DNA of 34,567 nt, taken from positions 1 through 34,567 of the forward strand of contig NZ_PPRT01000024.1 of assembly GCF_002902725.1 (NCBI RefSeq), given 5' to 3'. This DNA comes from Staphylococcus caprae (GTDB lineage: Bacteria > Bacillota > Bacilli > Staphylococcales > Staphylococcaceae). Below the pieces are notes generated by a model. It searched no databases, was not told the origin of the DNA, and worked only from the letters and a program-made list of their open reading frames with translations. Below, in pieces: positions 1 through 8,355 of the stretch. The translations under genes were made by a program, and so were the position numbers. The number at the start of each line of letters is the position of its first letter. Position 1 is the first letter of the stretch.

Positions 1-70
1 AGCATACTATGCTCAATATATAAATAATTAATATAAATTCATGAAATCTAATAAACAGGGTTTCTTGCAT
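1..70 (-). CDS. hemX: HemX-like cytochrome assembly/haem synthesis membrane protein, 5' end only
   Basis: A reading frame opens with ATG at 68-70 and runs off the left edge of the window after 23 codons. A ribosome-binding site (GGTGAT) lies 6 bases upstream. The visible residues are MQETLFIRFHEF followed by a run of Ile, Leu and Tyr, which looks like the first membrane helix of HemX. It starts 21 bases after the hemA stop codon. In Bacillus and Staphylococcus hemX follows hemA and its product limits the level of glutamyl-tRNA reductase. The assignment rests on position and the short N-terminus only. Confidence 0.7.
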   Translation of the reverse strand, partial: MQETLFIRFHEFILIIYILSIVC

Positions 71-91
71 ATTATCACCATATTAATATGC

Positions 92-1438
92 TTATTCAAA
101 ACTAAAAATTCGACGAGCAGAAATTTCCTTTGCTTTACTTTCTTTTTCTAGCTTAGCCTTTTCTCTAGGATCTTCGGCTTCAATGTCAAAAATGTTTTGA
201 AATAGCTCTAATTTTTCAGTACTTTTCTTATCACTGCTTAATTCTTTAGCCTGTTTGATTGGATCTTTCAACATTTGGTTAATAATACTTTTTGTATGTT
301 TAGAAATAACCTTTCTTTCTCTCTCTGAAAGATTCGGCAACTTGTGATCGATACTTTCCATCGTTTCAGATTGTATATTCATCGCTTTTTCTCGTAAAGC
401 ACGTATAACAGGAACAACACCTAACATATTGACCCATTCATTGTGGGAATCAATTTCATTAGGGATTTGTTGTGCAATTGCTTCGGCTGCAAGTTGACGT
501 TCTCTTAAGTTTGCATCGACTAAACCTTTTAAATCGTCAACATCATAATTGAAGATATTCGTAATCGCATCAATTCCTGGTTCGATATCACGAGGAACAG
601 CAATATCAATCATGACTAATGAATCGCCTTTCCTACGATCAGAAATTTGATCAATCATGTGATTGGTAATGATATAGTCTTGAGAACTTGTAGAACTAAT
701 CACAATATCAGTTTGCTCTAATAATGATGGCAAAGCATCTAAAGAATCGTAAGAGACATTGTGCTTATTAGCTAACACTTCAGCTTTAGCTACTGTACGA
801 TTGACGATAGTGATATTTGAAATTCCAGAACCTAACAGATTTAAGAGTGATAATTCGCTCATTTCCCCTGCACCAATAATGACAGCATGTTTGCTTTTCA
901 ATTTTCCGAATACCTTTTTAGCTAATTCAACGGCAGCATAAGAAACACTGACAGCATTATCTGCAATATCAGTTTCACTGTGTGCGCGTTTAGCAAAAGT
1001 AATCGCCTGTTTGAATAAATGATTAAATATTGTTCCAGTAGTACCTGTTTCTTGTGCTAAGAAAAATGCATCACGCATTTGACCTAAAATTTGAGTTTCT
1101 CCAAGTACTATTGAATCAAGGCCAGAAATCACACGCAATAAATGTTCTACTGCGTCGTCCCCCACTTTGACTTCTGACATTTCTTTAATATCATCTACTT
1201 CAAATCCAAAAGAACGTGCTAAGAAACGTTGAATATAGTAACGTCCTGTATGAATTTGGTCAACTACGGCGTATACTTCAGTACGATTACATGTAGATAA
1301 TATGACGTTTTCTAAAATGGATTTCGTTTCATATAAATCTTCATGGGCTAATCGCAAGGCATCATCTCTAAAAGCAACTTGCTCTCTTAGTGCTACATCA
1401 GCAGTACGATGATTTATGCTAATTGCAATAAAATGCAT
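92..1438 (-). CDS. hemA: Glutamyl-tRNA reductase
   Basis: This enzyme reduces glutamyl-tRNA(Glu) with NADPH to glutamate-1-semialdehyde, the first committed step of tetrapyrrole (haem) synthesis by the C5 pathway. The 448-residue protein has the family's N-terminal catalytic domain with STCNRTE, whose Cys50 is the expected nucleophile, the LGETQILGQ substrate motif near residues 112-120, an NADPH-binding GAGEMS at 189-194, and a C-terminal helical dimerisation region rich in Lys and Glu. Length is normal. The start is supported by GGAGGGCG 6 bases upstream of the ATG. It has its own strong promoter and is followed closely by hemX, so it heads the haem operon. Confidence 0.97.
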   Translation of the reverse strand: MHFIAISINHRTADVALREQVAFRDDALRLAHEDLYETKSILENVILSTCNRTEVYAVVDQIHTGRYYIQRFLARSFGFEVDDIKEMSEVKVGDDAVEHLLRVISGLDSIVLGETQILGQMRDAFFLAQETGTTGTIFNHLFKQAITFAKRAHSETDIADNAVSVSYAAVELAKKVFGKLKSKHAVIIGAGEMSELSLLNLLGSGISNITIVNRTVAKAEVLANKHNVSYDSLDALPSLLEQTDIVISSTSSQDYIITNHMIDQISDRRKGDSLVMIDIAVPRDIEPGIDAITNIFNYDVDDLKGLVDANLRERQLAAEAIAQQIPNEIDSHNEWVNMLGVVPVIRALREKAMNIQSETMESIDHKLPNLSERERKVISKHTKSIINQMLKDPIKQAKELSSDKKSTEKLELFQNIFDIEAEDPREKAKLEKESKAKEISARRIFSFE

Positions 1439-1525
1439 TTATAACGCCCTCCATATACTAACAATAAGCCAAGTATAACACATTTATTTACACAATTAAG
1501 TTGAATGCTCAAATAAATTAGAAAT

Positions 1526-1554
1526 ATTCTAATGTAATTTCAAAAATTTGTCAA
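1526..1554 (-). promoter_or_regulatory. hemA promoter (sigma-A type)
   Basis: On the minus strand TTGACA (1549-1554) and TAGAAT (1526-1531) are separated by exactly 17 bases, which is close to consensus. Transcription would start near 1519 and leave a leader of about 80 bases before hemA. It lies between engB and hemA, so haem synthesis is not solely dependent on the engB transcript. Confidence 0.8.
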
Positions 1555-1630
1555 AATAGTAACAAATCATTCAATCGTAATTATAAGATTTTATATTTCT
1601 ATGATTTTAATTACTTATACATAAGAATAG

Positions 1631-2218
1631 TTATAAATAAGAAGCAATGATATCCCAAACTTGCTGTTGTTTACTATTTTTAATAGAAGAATAGCTGATT
1701 ATCTCATCTTCCGGTTCAAGATCTAATTTTTCTTTAATATTTTTAATGTGTTTTTGAACTTTACCTTTAGCAATTTTATCCTCTTTGGTACAAATCACTA
1801 ATGTTGGAATATCAAAATGTTTCAAATAATTATACATGAGTACATCATCTTCAGTTGGATTATGTCGTAGATCGACCAGTTGAATAACAAGCTGTAGATT
1901 TTCTCGTTGTGTTAAATACTCTTCAATCATTTTACCAAACTTTTCTCTTTGAACTTTACTCACCTTTGCATAACCATATCCAGGTACATCGACAAAGATA
2001 AGCTGTTCATCTATATTAAAGAAATTGAGCGTTTGCGTTTTCCCTGGTTGTTGGGAAGTACGAGCCATATTCTTACGTCCTATCATACTATTAATGAAAG
2101 TCGATTTACCCACATTAGAACGTCCGCTTAATGCAACTTCGGCCATCTCTGTTTCAGGGTATTGAGATTTTTGCACAGCACTGATGATTAATTCGATATT
2201 ATTAGGATTGATATTCAT
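1631..2218 (-). CDS. engB: Ribosome biogenesis GTPase EngB/YsxC
   Basis: This is a TRAFAC-class GTPase needed for assembly of the 50S ribosomal subunit. The 195-residue protein shows the G1 loop GRSNVGKS (32-39), a G2 threonine in TSQQPGKT (54-61), G3 DVPG (77-80), G4 TKED (144-147) and a G5-like SSIK (177-180). This is the single-domain arrangement typical of the family. A GAGAGG ribosome-binding site precedes the ATG. It follows clpX but a strong terminator separates them. I see a TATAAT at about 2260-2265 that could belong to its own promoter, but no convincing -35 box. Confidence 0.95.
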   Translation of the reverse strand: MNINPNNIELIISAVQKSQYPETEMAEVALSGRSNVGKSTFINSMIGRKNMARTSQQPGKTQTLNFFNIDEQLIFVDVPGYGYAKVSKVQREKFGKMIEEYLTQRENLQLVIQLVDLRHNPTEDDVLMYNYLKHFDIPTLVICTKEDKIAKGKVQKHIKNIKEKLDLEPEDEIISYSSIKNSKQQQVWDIIASYL

Positions 2219-2321
2219 ATTTTATCCTCTCTTTATCACTTAAATTTAACTTAACTCTAACATTATAAATGATTTTATGTCGATAAGATATGTTTGAAAT
2301 CGTATTACGGTATGATTTACA

Positions 2322-2355
2322 TAAAAAAACTGAGCCACAACTTATGTGGCTCAGT
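2322..2355 (-). terminator. clpX intrinsic terminator
   Basis: On the minus strand ACTGAGCCACA and its complement form an 11-12 bp GC-containing stem with a short loop (about 2329-2355), followed by a run of seven T. It lies 20 bases after the clpX stop codon. Confidence 0.92.
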
Positions 2356-2373
2356 ATGTTTCATCAATATGAA

Positions 2374-3636
2374 TTATGCTGAAGTTTTACTTTCGTTAAC
2401 AAGATTACCTTCAGAATCGTATAGTTCAGGTTCAATTTCTTCATTAATTGTTTGTTCAGTAATAACAACTTTGCTTACATTTTCAGTTGAAGGAACATCA
2501 TACATGATATCGATAAGTGCTTCTTCAATAATTGAACGCAAGCCACGTGCACCTGTTTTACGTTCGATTGCTTTCTCACTAATTGCTGATAATGCTTCAT
2601 CAGTAAATTCTAATTCTACATTATCTAATTCTAGCATCTTAGTATATTGTTTAACTAACGCATTTTTCGGTTGCGTTAAGATATTTTTAAGTGCTGCAAT
2701 ATCTAATGTTTCAAGGTTAGCAACAATTGGTACACGTCCAATAAATTCAGGAATTAAACCATATGATTGTAAATCTTCTGGTCGAATTTGTTCTAATAAA
2801 GCTTCTTCATCATATTTATCAGCTTCATTACTAGCAAATCCAATTACTTTCTCTCCTAAACGACGTTTGATTACTTCATCAATTCCGTCAAAGGCACCAC
2901 CCAAGATGAATAAAATATTCGTAGTATCAATCTGGATTAACTCTTGGTTTGGATGTTTACGTCCACCTTGTGGAGGAACGCTTGCAGTTGTACCTTCTAA
3001 AATTTTAAGTAAGGCTTGTTGAACACCTTCACCAGACACATCACGTGTAATAGAAGTATTCTCAGATTTACGAGCTATTTTATCAATTTCATCGACATAT
3101 ATAATACCTTTTTCAGCTTTATCTATATCAAAGTCAGCAGCTTGGATTAAACGTAATAGAATATTTTCAACGTCGTCGCCTACATAGCCTGCTTCAGTAA
3201 GACTTGTAGCATCTGCAATCGCAAATGGTACATTAAGCGTCTTAGCTAATGTTTGCGCTAATAATGTTTTACCGCTACCTGTAGGACCAATTAATGCGAT
3301 ATTACTTTTTTGTAACTCTACATCATCTTCACTAGGGCCTAATTGTTGAATACGTTTATAGTGGTTATAAACTGCAACAGCCAATGATTTTTTTGCTTTT
3401 TCTTGGCCAATGACATATTCATTTAAATGATCCATGATTTCTTTAGGAGTTGGTAATTCAGTAAATCCTTCTGACGTATTTTGAGCTAATTCTTCTTCAA
3501 CGATTTCTGAGCAAAGCTCAATACACTCGTTACAAATATATACGCCACTTCCTGCGACTAATTTTTTAACTTGATCTTGGTCTTTACCGCAGAAAGAACA
3601 TTTTAAGTTTTCTTCATCTTCATTGAATTTGAACAT
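2374..3636 (-). CDS. clpX: ATP-dependent Clp protease ATP-binding subunit ClpX
   Basis: ClpX is the hexameric AAA+ unfoldase that recognises substrates and feeds them to ClpP. The 420-residue protein has an N-terminal zinc-binding dimerisation domain (Cys13, Cys16, Cys35, Cys38), Walker A GPTGSGKT (117-124), pore loop GYVG (150-153), Walker B with VDEID (181-185), the RKH loop (226-228), and the ClpP-docking tripeptide IGF (265-267), so it should work with ClpP. The ATG is preceded by AGGGGTG. It lies downstream of trigger factor, as in other Firmicutes. Two candidate promoters and a strong hairpin lie in the 207-base gap upstream. Confidence 0.98.
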   Translation of the reverse strand: MFKFNEDEENLKCSFCGKDQDQVKKLVAGSGVYICNECIELCSEIVEEELAQNTSEGFTELPTPKEIMDHLNEYVIGQEKAKKSLAVAVYNHYKRIQQLGPSEDDVELQKSNIALIGPTGSGKTLLAQTLAKTLNVPFAIADATSLTEAGYVGDDVENILLRLIQAADFDIDKAEKGIIYVDEIDKIARKSENTSITRDVSGEGVQQALLKILEGTTASVPPQGGRKHPNQELIQIDTTNILFILGGAFDGIDEVIKRRLGEKVIGFASNEADKYDEEALLEQIRPEDLQSYGLIPEFIGRVPIVANLETLDIAALKNILTQPKNALVKQYTKMLELDNVELEFTDEALSAISEKAIERKTGARGLRSIIEEALIDIMYDVPSTENVSKVVITEQTINEEIEPELYDSEGNLVNESKTSA

Positions 3637-3663
3637 TCTTTTTTACACCCCTATTCCTTAAAG

Positions 3664-3692
3664 ACTATACTAGATTGCATTCTACAATGCAA
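3664..3692 (-). promoter_or_regulatory. Candidate proximal clpX promoter
   Basis: On the minus strand TTGCAT (3687-3692) and TATAGT (3664-3669) are separated by 17 bases. Transcription would begin near 3657, about 20 bases before the clpX start, just upstream of its ribosome-binding site. The -35 box lies within a small inverted repeat (TTGCATT/AATGCAA, 3675-3692). Confidence 0.55.
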
Positions 3693-3728
3693 CTTTGTGC
3701 ATTTACAATTTATCTGCTTAAATAGTTA

Positions 3729-3757
3729 TAGCAGATACACATTACATGTATCTGCTA
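3729..3757. repeat. 11-bp hairpin in the tig-clpX gap
   Basis: TAGCAGATACA and its exact complement flank a 7-base loop. On the minus strand it is followed by a poor T tract, so it is a doubtful terminator for tig. It would lie in the 5' leader of any clpX transcript started at the distal promoter. On the plus strand it is followed by CCTTTTT, but no plus-strand gene precedes it. Confidence 0.6.
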
Positions 3758-3798
3758 CCTTTTTCACTTAGTCATTAAATATGAACAATCTTTGATTA

Positions 3799-3826
3799 AT
3801 TATACTTTATTGACGATATCGTCAAA
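3799..3826 (-). promoter_or_regulatory. Candidate distal clpX promoter with 16-bp palindrome
   Basis: On the minus strand TTTGAC/TTGACG (3820-3826) lies 15-16 bases upstream of TATAAT (3799-3804). The perfect palindrome TTGACGATATCGTCAA (3810-3825) covers the -35 box and most of the spacer, which is where a repressor operator would be expected. The short spacer makes the promoter call moderate, but the palindrome is certain. It begins 19 bases after the tig stop codon. Confidence 0.45.
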
Positions 3827-3843
3827 GTAACTTCACCTAATAA

Positions 3844-5145
3844 TTAGTCTTCTTTTGTTGATTCAACATATTTAGCGTTATCTCTTAATAAATCGATAAC
3901 TTTTTGAATACGTACATCATTTTTCACGATATCTGTATTACCTAAAGTTGATTTAATATCTTCAACTGAAATATTAAACTGTTCACTCATTTTTTCTAGT
4001 TCTTTATCGATATCTTCGTCAGAAACTTCAACATTCTCAGCATCTGCAATAGCTGTAAGCGTTAAGTTTGTTTTAACACGTTGTTCAGCATCATCTTTCA
4101 TTTGCTCTCTTAATTGTTCTTCGTTTTGACCAGAGATTTGATAATACATTTGTAAGTCTAAACCTTGTTGTTGAATTCTTTGACCGAATTCTTGAATCAT
4201 ACGGTCTAATTCAGTGTTAACCATAGCTTCTGGGATATCAATTGTTGTGTTGTCAGTAGCTTTGTTGATTGCTTCTTCTTTTTCAGTATTTTCAGCTTCT
4301 GTAGCTTTTTGTTCAGATAAACGTTTACGTAAGTTTTCTTTATATTCATCTACAGTTTCAGCATTTGAATCTAATTCATTTGCTACTTCATCAGTAAGCT
4401 CAGGCACTTCTTTATATTTGATTTCATTTACTTTTGTTTTGAAAGTAGCTTCTTTACCTGCTAATTCTTCAGCATGATATTCTTCTGGGAAAGTTACAAC
4501 AACGTCTTTTTCTTCTCCAGTTTTCATACCTTCTAATTGCTCTTCGAATCCTGGGATGAATGAACCTGAACCAACTTCTAGGTCATAGCCTTCAGCTTGA
4601 CCGCCTTCAAATTCTTCACCATCAACTGAACCACTAAAGTCAATGTTTACTGTGTCGCCATTTTCAACAGCGCCATCTTCTTTAACAACCATTTCAGCTA
4701 AGTGGCCTAAACTGTGGTCGATAGATTCTTGTAATTCTTCATCAGTAAGTTCAGTGTCTTGTTTTTCAATTTCAAGACCTTTATATTCACCTAATTCAAC
4801 TTCTGGTTCAACTGTAACTGTAGCATCGAAGATAAAGTCTTTACCTTTTTCGATTTGAGTGACACTTACTTCAGGTTGTGCTACTGGATTAATACCAGTT
4901 TCATCAATAGCTTCCCCATAAGCTTCAGGTAATAAGATATCTACTGCATCTTGGTATAATGCTTCTACACCAAAACGTTGTTCAAAGATTGGACGAGGCA
5001 CTTTACCTTTACGGAAACCAGGCACATTAATTTGTTTAACTACTTTTTTAAATGCTTGATCTAATGCTTTGTCTACTTTTTCTGCAGGAACTGTAACTGT
5101 TAATACGCCTTCGTTACCTTCCTTTTTTTCCCAAGTTGCTGTCAT
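3844..5145 (-). CDS. tig: Trigger factor (ribosome-bound chaperone and prolyl isomerase)
   Basis: Trigger factor binds at the ribosomal exit tunnel and protects nascent chains. The 433-residue protein has the N-terminal ribosome-binding domain with the signature GFRKGK (43-48), a central FKBP-type peptidyl-prolyl isomerase domain (about 160-245), and a C-terminal helical chaperone domain rich in Glu and Gln. Length is normal for the family. The ATG follows TGGAGGT. It has its own promoter. In Firmicutes it sits next to clpX. Confidence 0.97.
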   Translation of the reverse strand: MTATWEKKEGNEGVLTVTVPAEKVDKALDQAFKKVVKQINVPGFRKGKVPRPIFEQRFGVEALYQDAVDILLPEAYGEAIDETGINPVAQPEVSVTQIEKGKDFIFDATVTVEPEVELGEYKGLEIEKQDTELTDEELQESIDHSLGHLAEMVVKEDGAVENGDTVNIDFSGSVDGEEFEGGQAEGYDLEVGSGSFIPGFEEQLEGMKTGEEKDVVVTFPEEYHAEELAGKEATFKTKVNEIKYKEVPELTDEVANELDSNAETVDEYKENLRKRLSEQKATEAENTEKEEAINKATDNTTIDIPEAMVNTELDRMIQEFGQRIQQQGLDLQMYYQISGQNEEQLREQMKDDAEQRVKTNLTLTAIADAENVEVSDEDIDKELEKMSEQFNISVEDIKSTLGNTDIVKNDVRIQKVIDLLRDNAKYVESTKED

Positions 5146-5192
5146 GTATAAATACCTCCATGATTGACTAATTTATTTTTTTCAACTTCCCT

Positions 5193-5221
5193 ATTATATC
5201 ATAGGTTTAAATCGTAAACAA
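5193..5221 (-). promoter_or_regulatory. tig promoter
   Basis: On the minus strand TTGTTT (5216-5221) and a perfect TATAAT (5193-5198) are 17 bases apart. Transcription would start near 5186, about 40 bases upstream of the tig ATG. Confidence 0.65.
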
Positions 5222-5309
5222 ACATTGAAAACACTGAGTTTTTCAAGTTTATTTATTATCAATAGATACTATATTAAATTTCTTTTTCTAAATTTGCAAC
5301 AAATGAATT

Positions 5310-6233
5310 TCAGTTCTCAATATCTAAAGATTTAATAAATTCTAATGTGTTTAAATTCTCAACAGTTATTTCTATACCAATTAATGATTTAAAATAAACA
5401 TCATAAGCATTAATCCATTCATCAATATGGTATAGAGATTTAATTTCTAATGGATATAAGAGTATTGAATGATTATTCATAATATGATGCGCTTCATCTA
5501 CAATGTGTAATGCGCCTTCTTCAAGCCTTTGTATCACTTGAGGAATCACAGTTTCTTTCATCGTTGTATGTTCTAATCCAGTTAGGTTTGAAGGTATGAC
5601 GTTTACCTCTTGATCGTACTTCCTGATTACAATTTCATTATCGTATTCAGCAAATCTTAAATATTCTAACATGAGGCTCATAATATTATGAGGTAATTTC
5701 AATGTTGATAATAAATGCGCAACACTCTCTTTAAATTGATAATGTCCATTATCAATCAGTTGTAAAACTAACGCTGTTTGTTCTCTACTATTATAATCTT
5801 CGAATTTTGCAAGAGATGATGAAATCATTTGTCGATCTACATCTAATTTAGATTGTGCATACTCTTTTAAAGGAAAGAGTGCCATTCTTGTTTTATGATC
5901 ACGCACTTCATCAATAATTTGATTGATTACTTCAACTGTCTGATAATATTGACCTAAACCATTTAAACTCTTAACGTAATAAATCATTAAGTCATCATAG
6001 CAACTCAATCCACGCTTCAATAATATAATGGCTTCTTCTCTTAATTCTAAAAATGAACTCATTTGATTAAGCATCCAACATTTTTTCAAAGCAAGTTCTT
6101 CAGTAAGTTCGAAATGTCTTTCGTAGGTTTCAAATAGATCATACATTTCTTCATAATCATGATTGTGTTGAGCATTTTTTATTTGCGTGATTATTTTTTG
6201 TTCAGATTGTGGAAAAGGAATTACATTCGACAA
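5310..6233 (-). CDS. TPR-like helical-repeat protein of unknown function
   Basis: The 307-residue soluble protein has no signal peptide or membrane helix. It is mostly helical, with repeated alternation of aromatic and leucine positions of the tetratricopeptide type in about the first 200 residues (for example the LLKRGLSCYDDLMIYYVKSL stretch). The C-terminal third looks less repeat-like. It starts with TTG (6231-6233), supported by GGAGTG 8-9 bases upstream. It begins 19 bases after the Nudix gene stop codon, so the two are probably one operon. A homologue occupies the same place in S. aureus, where I know of no assigned role. TPR proteins usually act as binding scaffolds; no catalytic motif is visible. 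Confidence 0.85.
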   Translation of the reverse strand: MSNVIPFPQSEQKIITQIKNAQHNHDYEEMYDLFETYERHFELTEELALKKCWMLNQMSSFLELREEAIILLKRGLSCYDDLMIYYVKSLNGLGQYYQTVEVINQIIDEVRDHKTRMALFPLKEYAQSKLDVDRQMISSSLAKFEDYNSREQTALVLQLIDNGHYQFKESVAHLLSTLKLPHNIMSLMLEYLRFAEYDNEIVIRKYDQEVNVIPSNLTGLEHTTMKETVIPQVIQRLEEGALHIVDEAHHIMNNHSILLYPLEIKSLYHIDEWINAYDVYFKSLIGIEITVENLNTLEFIKSLDIEN

Positions 6234-6252
6234 TTATTATGCACTCCAATCT

Positions 6253-6861
6253 TTATAGGTCTTGAAGAATTAAAGCACTCCATGTCTCAAAATCATCGTA
6301 AGATTCAATACTTCCTTTTTCTACCCACTTTATTCTAAGTGTATCAGTTTCTTTTGCTTCAACATCAGAAGTTTGGACAGTGATTTTAAACACCACCCCC
6401 ATATGAACTTTACCTACTTCGTTAGTATCATCATTAATAAAACCAATATATTCCATATTTTGTGAATCTTCACTTGCTAGACCTACTTCTTCTTCCAATT
6501 CTCTTTGTGCATTAACTCTTAAAACTTCATTAATAGAATCTGCACCAACGACGTCATTCATGTGACCTCCTACACCAATAGAAGATTGACCGTGTAATCT
6601 CTCTTCTCCGCCACCAGATAGACGTTCGTAGACAAGAATTTCTCCTTTTTCATTTTCTAATAAACAATAAGAGATAAGCTGTTTAAACGTAGGATCTTCT
6701 TCCATATCACCACGTCTTTTGACTTCATATTCACTTAAAGCATTAAAGATGTCTTTTCCTTTAATATTATTTTTATGTAAAAAACCATTGAAAGCATTTT
6801 TATCATCATTAAATAATACACTTCTTGGTACAACGATAATTTGTTCATCAAATTTAGACAT
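6253..6861 (-). CDS. Nudix hydrolase family protein
   Basis: The 202-residue protein carries a complete Nudix box (G-x5-E-x7-REL-x-EE-x-GL) with Gly106, Glu112, Arg120, Glu121, Glu124, Glu125 and Gly127, preceded by GVGGHMND (97-103). These residues bind the divalent metal that hydrolyses a nucleoside diphosphate linked to another group X. About 95 residues precede the box, giving a longer N-terminal part than in minimal MutT proteins. The substrate cannot be read from the sequence. The start is supported by AAAGGAG upstream of the ATG. It is the first gene of a two-gene unit with the TPR protein, downstream of the rplT terminator. Confidence 0.9.
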   Translation of the reverse strand: MSKFDEQIIVVPRSVLFNDDKNAFNGFLHKNNIKGKDIFNALSEYEVKRRGDMEEDPTFKQLISYCLLENEKGEILVYERLSGGGEERLHGQSSIGVGGHMNDVVGADSINEVLRVNAQRELEEEVGLASEDSQNMEYIGFINDDTNEVGKVHMGVVFKITVQTSDVEAKETDTLRIKWVEKGSIESYDDFETWSALILQDL

Positions 6862-6913
6862 TTTTATCTCCTTTTGAATTTATACTTTTATACCTGTCAT
6901 TTTAGCAAAAATC

Positions 6914-6944
6914 ATTATATTTTGCGATTTAACACTTGCGATTT
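6914..6944 (-). promoter_or_regulatory. Candidate promoter region of the Nudix-TPR operon with direct repeats
   Basis: On the minus strand a TATAAT lies at 6914-6919 with no good -35 hexamer. Just upstream are two identical 9-base direct repeats (AAATCGCAA; 6922-6930 and 6936-6944) with a period of 14 bases, covering the spacer and the -35 position. A weak -35 with direct repeats on top would fit a regulated promoter. No known regulator is recognised. Confidence 0.4.
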
Positions 6945-6950
6945 GGCAAT

Positions 6951-6981
6951 AAAAAAAGAGATGACCTCTACATCATCTCTT
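6951..6981 (-). terminator. Terminator of the infC-rpmI-rplT operon
   Basis: On the minus strand AAGAGATGA and TCATCTCTT form a perfect 9-bp stem with an 8-base loop, followed by a run of T. It starts 12 bases after the rplT stop codon. Confidence 0.93.
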
Positions 6982-6992
6982 AATCACAATTA

Positions 6993-7349
6993 TTATTTTA
7001 AAGCTTCTTTAGCTTTAGATACTAATTCACCGAAAGCTTTGTCGTCAGAAATAGCGATTTCTGATAACATTTTACGGTTAATGTCGATTTCAGCTTTTTT
7101 CAAGCCGTTCATTAAACGAGAATAGCTCATGTCATGTTGACGTGCAGCCGCATTAATACGAGTGATCCATAATTTACGGAAATCACGTTTACGTTGACGA
7201 CGGTCACGGAAAGCATATTGATCTGATTTCATTACTTGTTGTTTAGCTACTTTGTATAATGTGTGTTTCGCACCGAAGTAACCTTTAGCTAATTTAATCG
7301 TTTTTTTACGACGGGCTCTTGTAACTGTTCCACCTTTAACTCGTGGCAT
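6993..7349 (-). CDS. rplT: 50S ribosomal protein bL20
   Basis: This early 23S rRNA-binding assembly protein of the large subunit has 118 residues. The N-terminal extension is highly basic ([16 protein letters not shown]) and the globular C-terminal domain is of normal length. In Gram-positive bacteria the same protein represses its own operon by binding the leader RNA. It is the last gene of infC-rpmI-rplT, 39 bases after rpmI, with AAGGAGGAA upstream of the ATG. Confidence 0.99.
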   Translation of the reverse strand: MPRVKGGTVTRARRKKTIKLAKGYFGAKHTLYKVAKQQVMKSDQYAFRDRRQRKRDFRKLWITRINAAARQHDMSYSRLMNGLKKAEIDINRKMLSEIAISDDKAFGELVSKAKEALK

Positions 7350-7388
7350 AATAAATTCCTCCTTAGATATTAACTATCGTACTATTTC

Positions 7389-7589
7389 TTATTTTTTGTA
7401 TGCTAATAATTGTTTTACACGTTTCATATCACTTTTAGACACTAATTTAGCTTTACGTAATTGACGTTTTTGTTTAGTGTTTTTATTTGCGAATAAGTGA
7501 GATGTGAAAGCTCTTGAACGTTTTAATTGACCTGAACCAGTTCTTTTAACACGTTTAGCTGCTCCACGGTGAGTTTTCATTTTAGGCAT
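7389..7589 (-). CDS. rpmI: 50S ribosomal protein bL35
   Basis: A 66-residue, very basic large-subunit protein beginning [20 protein letters not shown], the classical bL35 N-terminus. It lies between infC (27-base gap) and rplT (39-base gap) in the conserved translation operon. AGGAGGAAATGAATC precedes the ATG. Confidence 0.99.
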   Translation of the reverse strand: MPKMKTHRGAAKRVKRTGSGQLKRSRAFTSHLFANKNTKQKRQLRKAKLVSKSDMKRVKQLLAYKK

Positions 7590-7616
7590 GATTCATTTCC
7601 TCCTATTAATTGACGA

Positions 7617-8144
7617 TTATTTTTCATTGACAGGCGCTAACATAATAAACATTTGGCGCCCTTCCATTTTAGGTTTTTGTTCAACAGTTGCGATATCTTT
7701 ACATTCATCTACAAATTTTTCTAATACGCGTTGACCAATTTCTTTATGCGTAATCGCACGTCCTCTGAAACGAATAGAAACTTTACATTTATCGCCTTTA
7801 GATAAGAATTTACGTCCATTTTTCAACTTAGTTTGGAAGTCATGTTCTTCAATAGTTGGACTTAAACGTATTTCTTTAACGTTGATAACTTTTTGTTTCT
7901 TTTTCATTTCTTTTTCTTTTTTCTGTTGTTCGAATTTATATTTACCGTAGTCCATAATTCTCGCAACAGGTGGTTTAGCGTTTGGTGCTACAACAACTAA
8001 ATCTAAATCTACACGTTCAGCCATTTCTAACGCTTCACGTTTAGGTTTCACACCAATTTGTTCACCATCTTGGCCTATTAAACGTAGTTCTTTTGCACGA
8101 ATTTTCTCATTAATTTGAGTTTGATCTTTTGCTATGGTTGACAC
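7617..8144 (-). CDS. infC: Translation initiation factor IF-3 (likely AUA start)
   Basis: IF-3 binds the 30S subunit, prevents premature 50S joining and proofreads the start codon and initiator tRNA. The frame gives 175 residues from GTG at 8144, with the N-terminal domain ([11 protein letters not shown]), the lysine-rich linker ([13 protein letters not shown]) and the C-terminal domain ([16 protein letters not shown]). The GTG cannot easily be the real start because the Shine-Dalgarno AGGAGGTG (8142-8149) overlaps it. The ATA codon three codons later (8133-8135) is correctly spaced and would give a 172-residue protein beginning (M)AKDQ. Non-canonical starts in infC are known and support autoregulation by IF-3. 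The coordinates given are for the conventional GTG reading. Confidence 0.95.
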   Translation of the reverse strand: MSTIAKDQTQINEKIRAKELRLIGQDGEQIGVKPKREALEMAERVDLDLVVVAPNAKPPVARIMDYGKYKFEQQKKEKEMKKKQKVINVKEIRLSPTIEEHDFQTKLKNGRKFLSKGDKCKVSIRFRGRAITHKEIGQRVLEKFVDECKDIATVEQKPKMEGRQMFIMLAPVNEK

Positions 8145-8149
8145 CTCCT
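8142..8149 (-). promoter_or_regulatory. infC ribosome-binding site
   Basis: AGGAGGTG on the minus strand is a perfect Shine-Dalgarno sequence. Its last three bases are the GTG that would open the longest frame. Eight bases separate AGGAGG from the in-frame ATA at 8133-8135, an optimal spacing, so the site points to ATA as the initiation codon. Confidence 0.75.
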
Positions 8150-8309
8150 AAAGTTTTACGAAATTGTCCCAAGCAAAAAAGAAGAGCGAGTATCACTACC
8201 CGCTCTTCTTTCACACATTTATTGTGTAACATGATTAACCTGCCAACTGCATTAGCGTCGCTACAGGTGAGAAGCGGGTGCTTCTACTTGGTTCGTTTCG
8301 TATTCAACG
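8145..8309 (-). promoter_or_regulatory. L20-type leader of the infC-rpmI-rplT operon
   Basis: A leader of about 165 bases lies between the promoter and infC. It ends in an intrinsic terminator only 25 bases before infC, and an upstream segment (about 8215-8309) can form other structures. Position, operon and terminator match the L20 leader of low-GC Gram-positive bacteria, in which bL20 binding promotes premature termination. I infer the class from context and the terminator, and have not verified the L20-binding fold. Confidence 0.75.
8175..8211 (-). terminator. Attenuator terminator in the infC leader
   Basis: On the minus strand AAAGAAGAGCGGGT and its partner ACTCGCTCTTCTTT form a 13-14 bp stem (one G-T wobble) followed by six T. 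It lies before infC rather than after a gene, so it must be conditional. It is also the first terminator met by transcripts leaving lysP. Confidence 0.92.
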
Positions 8310-8315
8310 TTTACA

Positions 8316-8344
8316 ATCATATCAGTAATAAACATGTAAGTCAA
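8316..8344 (-). promoter_or_regulatory. infC operon promoter
   Basis: On the minus strand TTGACT (8339-8344) and TATGAT (8316-8321) are exactly 17 bases apart. The -35 box lies 12 bases after the lysP stop codon. Transcription would start near 8309. Confidence 0.85.
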
Positions 8345-8355
8345 TTGTTTTTTTA

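Noticed and set aside
2294..3022. A 242-codon plus-strand open frame opposite clpX
   Set aside because: It lies entirely antisense to clpX apart from its first part over the terminator, has no ribosome-binding site and low-complexity composition. clpX explains the region.
3729..3757. Calling the hairpin a tig terminator
   Set aside because: The stem is strong but is not followed by a T run on the minus strand, so I list it as a hairpin of unknown role.
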